DNA from: Manduca sexta
Taxonomy: Eukaryota > Arthropoda > Insecta > Lepidoptera > Sphingidae
Length of the DNA: 64,000 bases
Direction of reading: 5' to 3'
Assembly (NCBI RefSeq): GCF_014839805.1
Contig: NC_051141.1
Span: 13,710,777 to 13,774,776, forward strand
The translations under genes were made by a program, and so were the position numbers. Numbering within the stretch: position 1 is the stretch's first letter; each line of letters starts with the position of its first letter. The notes under the pieces were generated by a model, which worked only from the letters and a program-made list of their open reading frames with translations, did no database searches and had not been told where the DNA came from. Positions 26,901-38,900 of the stretch are shown one piece after another.

Positions 26901-29900
26901 TGTGCATTCGATGTGAAGACCGTGCGCGGAAGAATTGTATATATTATTATATACAGATCTTTTATAAAGAAACGTTGCGCTCCCGACGTCAAGACTCATA
27001 ACCAGAGAGAGATGCCACGAGCATGGATGCGATGAACCTTTTTGTCCTTATCAAATTATACTTACCGGTATTGTGTATATATGATAAGTGACACACATAT
27101 CGCAATCAATGATATACTGAATCCAATAATTTCCATTAATCGCGTGGAACTGGCAATGTCAAATTTTGTCTGAAAAAAAAAACGTAATGATTATATTTAG
27201 CCGAGGCCCGATTCAAATAATATAAAGGGTTAATATTACTACATATTACTTTGATTTTTTTGTCTTCCACGCACATATTATATATTATACACTACAGCAT
27301 TACACGTATTTACTTGATTCATCAATGTCTATTCAAGCTACCCCAGAAGATGTATTTTATATTAATCGTTAACAATTCAAGACACTCAGAACCTAATCCT
27401 AAATTATAATAATTGTCACAATTTAATCTATTATGAATACAATGCATTTCCTATTTCCTAACAAGAAAAATCGTTAGCGTCCTAAAGCATTGGTAAACAT
27501 TTTTCAAAGCTTAAAAATGATAGATAATTTCTATTAAAGTTTAAAGTCTTAAAATGTATTTCTATAATAAATATTCCCCCATGCCGTTAAGCCGTTTAAT
27601 TTTAGAAAAATAAAATATTTATTCATAGTATATATTTATAGACGCTGAGCAGACGATATAATGATAAAAACTTAATCCTCTAAAATTGAGAACATAATAT
27701 TTTTGCGAGCTCGATAAGCTACGTAAACAACAAGCGTCTCTATAATAATATTTTGCACAATAGTAGCATGTAATGGTGATTTCAATTAATTAAATTATAA
27801 ATAAGTTAACTGGGTGTACAAGTTTTTAATAACTTCTTTCAAAACTTTTTAACACCTATGATGGACCTAGGTATAAATTATTACTAAACTGGGTCATATT
27901 TCCAATGATTACTTTGTTCATTATAAACATAGAGGCATGTTTCGATATCGAAGGTGGACTCTAAAATAGACCCAATTTCAATATTAGGACGACCTTGTCC
28001 GCTTCCTATTTCTATGGTGAATTGTTAAGTCTAGACACATTGGACACAAGCTCACCAGATGACAATAATATGGTCTCATAAATGTCTGTGACGCTTGCAC
28101 ACAAGAGTCTTCAGCAATGAGGCGTTTCACTTGCAGGAGCTATTGGCTAAGATTAATCATGTTTATATACCTTCCAGATCACGTATAAACAGATTCCAAT
28201 ACTATGTAGGACTGACGTAATATATTTTTATACCGTCACAAAGACGTCTTAGTTATGCTGCCTTGAGCTGCAATCTAACTGTATTGACCTGTCTAGTTTA
28301 AAAAAATAATAATATTGTTTTATTTATTTTAAGTATCCAGAATTCTTGAAATAATTCTAATCTTATAGGATTAATGTACTGTTCAAGTATTCTTTGGAAA
28401 TATTATTTTTAGTTTTAATGATATTGTTTGAAGTCATAAGGACGATTATTAAAAGCTTAGCGTGGAGCAGGAAAAGGCTCAGTGAACCCGAAGTTTATTT
28501 ATAGATAAATTAGACTGTATATTACTCAGAGAAATGTATAAAAATATACACATATAAATATAAATAACCATAAAACGCCTATTGCTTCATATATTATTAT
28601 AATAAGAAATTTTTGAAGCAATTTCATGCAGTTCTAGTTACATAAAATGTGTAGATAAAAATATATATGTTGGTACGTGTACACCGTTCTATTCGTACTC
28701 AAATCGTATATTATATGTACGTCGAGTATTGATCATTACCTGCGTACTTTGGTCATCATTGTCGTACACCAAATTCAATAAATGCTGAACCTCTACAGGG
28801 AAACACGGCGTGAAGTTGGTCCAACCGAAGGGGCTTGTTTCGTTAGGCCGTCGACCAACCCACAGCCCTTCTTCACTGCATTTACGAAACGCGTGGCCTC
28901 GATGAAAATAAAAGCAAGGTTTAGCCCGGATTAAAGCACACTGGTACGCGAACCATGGATGGTTACATTCTAGCCATGATCTGCATAGGCGTACCCAGGT
29001 ATGAAGGAGGAGGAGAAGGGAGTAGTTTGGAAAAACTGCCTTTCTCTCTGGATATTATGTGCTTATGATTTTTTGTATTCAGTTACAATTGGGATTGCCT
29101 ATAATTAGAAATTACATTGTATGTCCTGGTACGGAGCTTAAAATTAGTCTCCTTTGGGCAAAACCTGGGTACGTCTATGATGGCGTAAATTTTATGATGA
29201 AGTATTTGTTCGTTATGAAATATTAATAATACACAAGGCGGTAATATTATTTTTTTAATTGGTTATACTAGGTATAACTAGGTGCAAATATGTTCTTTTG
29301 TAGTTTATTTTAAGGAAATTTGTAATTAAAACAAAACATCAGAGGTTTCATAATTATTAATTAATTTATTGAAATCTACATAATTTGAATTACATATACG
29401 TGTACATAAGTATATTTTGAACACTAAATAAAAACACCCATCCAAGGAGACCTTAACGACAATATCAAGTGTATTATAATTGCATAATTAATTGAACCTT
29501 CAATACCCCTATCGATTTGATACTAGTTTTGAAACTACCCCCTTTATTAAAACCATTATTTTGTACAGCATAGTAATGCTCAAGAATGATGGTTAAATTT
29601 GTCGCAATTGCTTTGCGTAAAAAACAACAGTTACTGCCATTTAACTCAACAACTTTTATAAACGACGAGAAGCCTTTTAACCTACGAAAAACGGAAAAAT
29701 ACCTTGACGCACAGTTGTTAAGACATTTATTTCTCGTAAATTTTTTCAAATTCTATAAGACACGTGTCTTGATCTGATACGAAATACCCTAAGTTGCTAT
29801 ACATGTTTTATTACAATACAGATAGGTGTTGTACGCTAGTATTTGCATGAAATTATTCCAGTACCTAAAATAACGGAAGACAAAAATTATCTATCTGTAT

Positions 29901-32900
29901 TTTAATAAAAAGTAGTATAATATCAGTCCCGGGTTCAACCTTTCCTTACGCGCGCGTTTTGGTAAGACGGTTGTATCAATAATATAGACGCGTAAGGGAG
30001 CAGGTGCTTGTTATAACAGTGGTAAATAGTAGTTTTTTTAATGATTATTTTTATACATCGTCATATGTCATTGTAGATAGAAGAAATTTCTAATATTTTC
30101 ATTGATATTTTATTTAGTACTTATATACTAATCAATAGTTACGATGATTGTTGGAAATAAGGGCGCAAATGATTAAGCGCCTACTTGGAAGAACGAACTG
30201 GTATTTTTAAATATTTATTTTTATACCCTGTCACATGGCTCGCTTCATTTCGATTTCGTACCATTGTCTTACTAGCCCTCGTCTCCTGTATTATTTTATT
30301 TACAATAAATTGTATTTTTTAGTTTGTTACATTGTAGACTTATTTTCATCAATGATAAATAAAAAATAATACGATTTGGCTCCGCTGATTTAATTTAAAA
30401 AATTGTGGAAAACGAGAATTTTTCATATATTGTATATCTAGATAGAGTGGCGCGCTTAAATTACATTAAAATAATTAGGCCATACGCTACGTATTATGCT
30501 GCAAAACGTATAAATCTGAATTCAGGTTACTGAGCAGAATAATCGCTTTATTAATATCGAGATACAATGCGTTACCGAGCACAGACAGAAAAACTTGCTA
30601 TCTATATCGTTGCTCAGCCTGTGGTGGTATCGCGAATTTTGAAAGAACATTGCACACGCGTGTTAAAAAGTAATAGACGATAAAAGGCCTCGCCTATCAT
30701 TATTACATTTTACTATTTATAGATATCGAGATACATTCTTCGCAAAAATTATGCATTTTAGCCATTGGAGAAAAAACCCCGACATACATTTTTGAACACC
30801 TATCTACTAATAATAATTACATGCAACTGCCCACCCAGACGCCAGGGATTATTAATTAAGGTCGATTTTACATGCGGAAAACGCAAGATGAAGAATTTGT
30901 TTATATTAGAAATCAAGCGACACTAACTTAAATATATTTTTTTTATGGTTATTTACTATTTTTAATAATACTTAGTACTTTTTCTGTGTACATTACGGCA
31001 CATTTCATTGCAAAATAGATTAATTTATCAGAATGTTAGAGAAATACTACGTATTTCTATCTAATATTCTATGTGCAAACTATGATATTGTTTCCCAAAG
31101 TAAACGTGGTTGACTAACAAAATCTATGGTGCTAGATTATTTGACGATCATTTTACTGTTTACAGAAGAGATTGCGAGAGCACTGGTTTTCATACCAATA
31201 AAGATGGCGGGGGCGTGTTGATAGCAATTTTTAACGAATTCTATTCTTTTCTATGTAAAGATATTTTTATTAAAGTAGAAATTATTCGATATACATTTAG
31301 TTGTGTATATCTCCCGTCTCCACTGAATAAAAATATCGAGGGACATTTTATAAATAATTACAGCCGCGTTATCGGTGCTGTTGGCATAAAAAATGTATGC
31401 CTAGTTGGTGATTTTAATGCAAGTTGTATCTCTTGACCAGTTTCTATAAAAATAAGTTGTGGTACACTGAAAGTTTGGCAAAGTTCATTGGTCCGATCTT
31501 TTAATCTTATTGACTTGGTGCCATTAACAATATTATTATATAACACAACAACGTTAATTACTTATAACAAACAAAATTTTGGACTTAGTTCTCGGCAATA
31601 CCTACGGTTCGGACGATTTTTGATAATACTCACGTTAAATAAATTCTGGATATTGTAATTGAATTCATGAATATTGTAGCCCTAAAAACTAACAACATCT
31701 AGAGGTATTACTTTTACAAAGCGAATTACAAGAAAATTAAGTCAGAGCTAGATGTAGTAAATTGGGAAAACGAATTTAGTCTGTTATGTAAAGAATGTGG
31801 TATCTTTGTTTTATTAAGTAGAAAATGACATAATCGACAAACATGTTTCTAAATCCATCCCTGTTCAGCGGAAATATCCATCATCGTTCAATAAAAAAAA
31901 TAATTAGGTTAACAAGAGAGAAAAACAAATTAAGGTCAGTGGGCCTTGTTCAGTTTTCGGGATATATCCGGCTTTTGCCCTTACACGCGTTATTATTGAA
32001 GGACAACTTAGATAACTATAAAGATAAAAGGGAGATAGGAGAGGCTAAAGTGCAATGAGGGTTTGAGCGTTTCTTGGTGTTACTTTGCAAGAAAACGGTG
32101 CTATACTTACTCGTGTTAAACCTTCGCTGCCCGCGAGACCATAAATCATCGGTACAATAGGGAGTAGCACGTGCGCCGCGCCACTTATCGATGAATAAGT
32201 TATCCTTAATGACTTATCGATTCCTGGAATAATGCCGCCGAGTGCGCGCTAGTGCACACTAAATTCGATTCTTGGTCAATGTGCATGTATAGTATACTAA
32301 AACCTAGTTTTAAAAGTGTATTTAACCCGTGAGGTAGCTGAATGTTTGCCGGCAAACATTGACAGCTACGCGTGTGACGGAAAAATAACCTTATTATGTA
32401 GTATATATGTAGTATATAAGGTTATAATCCCGTGACACACGCAAATGTCATGTAGCTGTCTTGGCTCGCCGGCGATTCACGAGAGACCAAGAGTTAAAGC
32501 TTTCTCTTATTTTGTTGCACTTAGGTTTCAGTTTTTATTGTAAAAAGTTTTTATTTAAATAATTTCATTTTTTTATTTCGTTTTTTGTGAACGATGTATC
32601 GTATTAATATCGATGAGATAGTGGAACATCACTATTACCTTCCATAAGATTTACAAGTGCAACAGAGAACATTATATAGGCATACCTTTTCCACACTTAT
32701 TGCCCCGCGTGCAGCGAAGATTTGACGCGAGTATAGTACAGTTAATTATTATAATTCAATTATTGATACATTTATGACCGCAGAATTGACGAATGCCTAA
32801 TCGTAACTTTTTTGGATAGAGTAAGATTGGCACGTGACGATTAACGCCCGAAATAAATAATCAATCCTAATCCAATGTATCCTATCATAGACTGATAATT

Positions 32901-35900
32901 CATTCGTTTTTTTGGATAAAGCATGCCAATAACCAATCCATAGATTGAGTAAGCTATCTCTAATAATAATCGATCTTTGAGAGGACGGATTACAGACTAT
33001 AGATTCCCCTCAGTTTGAAAATGACAGTTTACGCTTGTCAATACCCTATCTAACCGTTTTGACATTTGATTCGATCATTGTAAATAATCGTATTTTCCAA
33101 TCGGACCAATTCCTCGGTTTACTTCGTATGTTTTGAATATCGCTTGCACTGATTTTAAGGAAAAGAAAAGGCAATGGAAATTTCCATATTCTACAGTGAT
33201 AGTGACGACAGTGATTTGGAGGGACTAGCTCAGCTATCCGATAGGGATACTGATAGCGAACGGAAAGTCGCGCTTCATCACGGGTAATGAAAAGAGTTAA
33301 CTACATGTAGACCCTGGATGAGTTTGATTTCACGTTTAGATTTAGGCTTTTGAAATCTGTTTGCCAATCATTGTTAGTTAAACTGATGCCGTATATTCGT
33401 GTTACTTCTACAAGGTAAATAATATTTGACGTTATTTAGAAAAAATACCGTATCTTCCAAACTATTAGATAGCTACTAACTCACAAGGGGCAATTGAATT
33501 ATTTTTTTTAGGAGCTATGGTGTTATTTATTTATTATAACTTTTATTCCAGACTAGAATAATGCATTACATACCTATTAATTATATTAGGCTGGAGCCTG
33601 TACACAGGGATAGCACTACTTTCAATTAGTGAAAGAATTATTAAATGTGTTCAGTAGTTCTTGTCACTATCCTCTAAACAAAGTGTAATAAATTACCTCG
33701 TTATATAATAACATCTAATGTAATTTATTAAAATCATAAAAATGTTCATTAGTTATCATTAGTTTTCATACAAATTTTATATAAAACTTATTCTAAAATA
33801 TTTATATTATCACTCTCAGGACATTTGGTATATGGAAGCATCGCTTCCCTGTGGTTGCACTGACATTGCGCTTATCTTTACCTAAAGTTCAAGCAATAAT
33901 AATTGCATCTGCAGTTTTGCACAAGATTTGTCGGAATGACAGGTTAGAGGAAGTTCTAATCGAAGTGATGTTACCGACTGCTGATATTATTCATAATGAG
34001 AACAGTACTTAGTCTGGCCATAAATACTGTTACACTTAATTATAAAAAAATATTACATTTGAATTTCGAATCTGTCATTTTTATACGATTGTTCATTGTG
34101 TTTTCTCATTTTGGCGCCAATACATTGTAAAATATTTTGCGATATTAAAATGGTGTGGGGTGATAAAGAGAACCGAATCGCTGTGATAGCATTACACAAA
34201 GTAGGTATGGAGCCAAATGCAATTTTTAAAACTCTCCATACACTTGGTATTAGTAAAATGTTTGTGTACCGGGCTATTAATAGGTACAATGAGACCTCCT
34301 CTGTTTGTGACAGAAAAAGATCTGGCCGTCCACGTAGTGTTCGTACGAAAAAGGTGGTCAAAGCAGTAAGGGAAAGAATTCGAAGAAATCCTGTCCGAAA
34401 GCAAAAGATTTTATCTCGGGAAATGAAGATAGCACCTAGAACCATGTCGCGTATTTTAAAAGATGACTTAGGACTTGCAGCCTATAAGAGACGCACTGGC
34501 CATTTCTTAACTGATAATTTAAAGAAGAATAGGGTGGTAAAATCGAAACAACTACTGAAGCGGTACGCAAAGGGAGGTCACAGAAAAATTTTGTTTACGG
34601 ATGAGAAAATTTTTACAATTGAGCAACATTTTAACAAACAAAATGACCGTATTTATGCTCAAAGCTCTAAGGAAGCTTCCCAATTAGTCGACAGAGTGCA
34701 ACGTGGACATTATCCGACTTCAGTGATGGTTTGGTGGGGTGTTAGCTATGAAGGAGTGACTGAGCCATATTTTTGTGAAAAAGGTATCAAAACATCGGCA
34801 CAAGTGTATCAAGATACCATTCTTGAGAAGGTAGTTAAGCCCCTTAACATCACCATGTTCAATAACCAAGTATGGTCCTTCCAGCAAGACTCGGCGCCGG
34901 GTCATAAAGCTCGGTCCACGCAGTCTTGGTTGGAATCGAACGTTTCGGACTTCATCAGAGCTGAAGACTGGCCGTCGTCTAGTCCCGATCTTAATCCGCT
35001 GGATTATGATTTGTGGTCAGTTTTAGAGAGTACAGCTTGCTCTAAACGCCATGATAATTTGAGTCCCTAAAACAATCTATACGATTGGCAGTGAAGAATT
35101 TTCCCATGGAAAGAGTGCGTGCTTCTATTGATAACTGGCCTCATCGTTTAAAGGACTGTATTGCAGCCAATGGAGACCACTTCGAATAAGCTTTTTATAT
35201 TTTTAATTGTTTTATATTTATGTATTAAACTGACACACTGTAAAAGTAATAAATGTTATTTGCAGTTAACAATTTTCTTTTTTCTTTATTACAATATTTA
35301 TGGCAAGACTAGGTATAGAGAATCAAGATGTTGGAGAAAGAACAGCATTAACAAATAACTTCTTTACTTAGTAAAATAAAATACCTTCACAATCACTGCT
35401 ATTTAAAATTTTATTCTGTAAGAAATAAGCTATAATGTTAAAGTTCGCTGTGAAAATACCGTGTTACTTCTTACTCCCCTTCATAATATTAGTTACTTAC
35501 GTCTGATATTTGTAACCACGGCGCAGTGTGAGTTTTGCCGCATGGTACAAGTACATATCGAAAATCTACCGCCCGTAGGCGCCGGAGAATAAAAACAAAA
35601 CATTTCAATAAAAAAGAACATTTCAATAAAAATTGCTTTATACCTATTAAGAAAGATACAGATATTTGCATATCCGAAATGCCAACATCCAACGGAATCT
35701 GCGTCGATTCTGATCTGATCAGGAGTCATTACAGGATAAATAGCTACTACGTATCCACCTACGCTTATATTGGGATATCTCTCTAATTCCCACGAATTTA
35801 AATGTTTAGCTTGATAAACATTCTTTTTCAAATATATGAAATAGGTATACATATATTTATATTATGCCTATTTTTTACATTTTCCCTAGCTACCCTTGTT

Positions 35901-38900
35901 GAAGAAGTTTTTTTGTTCATAATAGCTTAGCAAAGTGGCTTTACTGCACGTGATGTTAAGCGAAGTGAAGCCCATAGAAGTCTCTCTTGGATGGTCATTT
36001 TTGATTGTGTTCTTTGATCGTATAAATTTAAAGCTGCCTCGCAACGCGACGGCCGCGCGCGCACTCCTTTTATAGCCAGCCGCATGTACTATAGATGTCT
36101 GTGGAACATTCTTGAAAAACCCAGAATGGTCGGGACTCTAGTAAATTTGAGGCCCACTAAAGAGTGTCACGACATTCTGGATACGCTAGTATCGGCGAAT
36201 ATTAGTGGCCGTAACTATATTTTTGTCACTAAACTATTTGTTTAGTCGACAGCCACTAATTCGATGGTAATAATTACGTTTTTACTATCGCTAAGTATTT
36301 ATAACAAAATTGCTCTGTTTTAATTTACATATTTTTGAAACCAAATGAAATATAAGAAATGTTTATGTACCTCATATGTATAATGTAAAATATATGATGT
36401 CACATAGTACATTAGATATCAAAATTAAAATTTCAACAATTAGAATTATATTATTATTTATTCATACTTTGAGTGTTAGTATTATGATATTGTGTCAACA
36501 TGTAACAGGCACTTGGATATATGTTTCACTCAAACTGCTTATACAAGTGACCATCTAATTATGTGGTTATGTGGTCTCTGATTATACTCACTCGATGTAT
36601 CGCTTAGGCGTTCAGTGGGGCAGTTTTGTTCAACAACTGCGCCTGCCTGTGTCGGCGGCCAGCACAGGTACCCGTCATAGGTTGCATTGCAATACGAATA
36701 GCCTGACAAAAAATATATATAATAAATATACGACAGCGACTTGAAAATTTAAACCAAATTCAATAAACTATTATAGGTAGTACAAAGTAATAATAACACA
36801 ATTATTTGTCTGAAATCATAAATCAATTTAGACAACAATCGATTTTGTTCAAGGTTCGAGTGCTGATGTTTGATATCGCGGCAAAGTATTATAGTCCATT
36901 GAAAAGTTACATTTGGGGTTGCGTTTTTTAGAGGACCCAATTTTATTTTTTTGAAGTGTAGGGGGGGTCAGTCTAAAGCTAAAATCAAGTTTGTGGGGTC
37001 GCCACCCTTGTCCCACGGCCGCCATCTTAAAAATAGGGGTTGAAATGGTTTTACGATGTATCTGTTAAACTATTTATCTGACAAAAAATGTATGAACATT
37101 TTTTGTTGCAAATTAAACTCTCTACAACTTTGGTCTTGTAACTTTTGTCGTAGAACTATAAATAAAAAAGTTATAAGCGAAAATGTTAAGAAATTCAATG
37201 TTAAGCAATGTCCATTGCAACGTCATCAGAACGTGTGTTTATAAGGTTCATAATACTTTTTTTGTACTGTCATTAATACCCAAATACCCAAGGGTCTATT
37301 AAGGAACAAAAGAACATCTGCCTGCTATTATTATTATTATTTCTAACCTCTCTTATTGTAAGAATAGCTGATAATATTGTGTTGAAGTTGTAGTAAGTAA
37401 GTTATTTATTAGCATTTTGACTTTTAAAGTCAAAATGCTAATAAAAAAAAAGTAGTTTTCACTAAAGTTAAAATCGTGTCTAAAATCATTCGAAATCGTA
37501 TAAAATACATCCGCACGTACAGAAATATGTAGCACAACTAAAAGATATAAGTTGAACGACAACTTCAACATAATATTATCAGCTATTCTTACAACAACAG
37601 AGGTTAGAAATAATAATAATAATAGCAGGCAGATGTTTTTTGTTCCCTAATGGTCCCTTGGGTATTTGGGTATTAATGAGAGTACAAAAAGTATTATGAA
37701 CCTTATAAACACACGTTCTGATGACGTTGCAATGGACATTGCTTAACATTGAATTTCATAACATTTTCGCTCATAACTTTTTTATTTATAGTTCTACGAC
37801 AAAAGTTACTAGACCAAAGTTGTAGAGAGTTTAATTTGCAACAAAAATGTTTATAATTTTTTTGTCAGATAAATAGTTTAAGAGATACATCGTAAAACCA
37901 TTTCAACCCCTATTTTTAAGATGGCGGCCGTGGGACAAGGGTGGCGACCCCACAAACTTGGTTTTAGCTTTAGACTGACCCCCCCTACACTTCAAAAAAA
38001 TAAAATTGCGTCCTCTAAAAAACGCAAGGTAAGGCCTAAAAAATGTAACATTTCAATGGACTATTAATTTTTCGACAAGTCTGCAACTATTATCGGATTA
38101 CCCTGCTGTAATTTAAAACTGGTTCGCCGGCTCGTGTTTTGCATTCAAAAGGGTACAAAATCCTCTACACGAAACAAATTTTGTTTCAATACACACATTC
38201 TTTCTGTTATGCTTAGTCAAGGTACATGAGAATATTATAAAAGTATGAAACACTATAAAGTAAACAAAGAAGCCACCTCGGACTGGCAGGAAAGAAGAAA
38301 TAAAAAAGATATATTATGTGGGAATACTTAATCTAAGGTTTTAATCTGTTTGGAGTTATTGGCTGGTTATTAAATATATTAAATGAAATTCGGACGTATG
38401 AAGAAAATAAGATACATAAGATTTGTAAAAATAAACAATAAAATTATTCAGAAGAGGTTCGCTATTTTTAACCACTTAAAAAAAAGGAGGAGGTTATCAA
38501 TTCGACGTGAATGTTTTTTTTTGTATGTTTGTTACCTCAGAACTCGCTCATTTATGAACCGATTTGGATAATTATTTTTTTATTCGAAAGAATATTTCTC
38601 CAGATTGGTCCCATAAATTTTTTTCAAAATCGCTTTAGTAGTTTGGTTTTAAAACTAAAAAAACTAGAATAATTATGTAGGCTAAGTGAACGAAATCGCC
38701 AATTTTGCTTTCTTGTGACATTTTTAGTTATGTTTTTGCGTTGGATTTGGTTCAGTGTACTTCTCACATACTTATACATATAGCATAACACCTTTTCCCC
38801 GTATCAGGGGTAGGCAGAGGCGTAACATTTCAGCGCGATAGTCGTACTGCGTGTGAAACATATCAGTCGTTTTTGCGATGGGTTTAGTTGATTCTACTTC

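Noticed and set aside
34053..34445. Minus frame of 130 codons
   Set aside because: Antisense of the mariner transposase.
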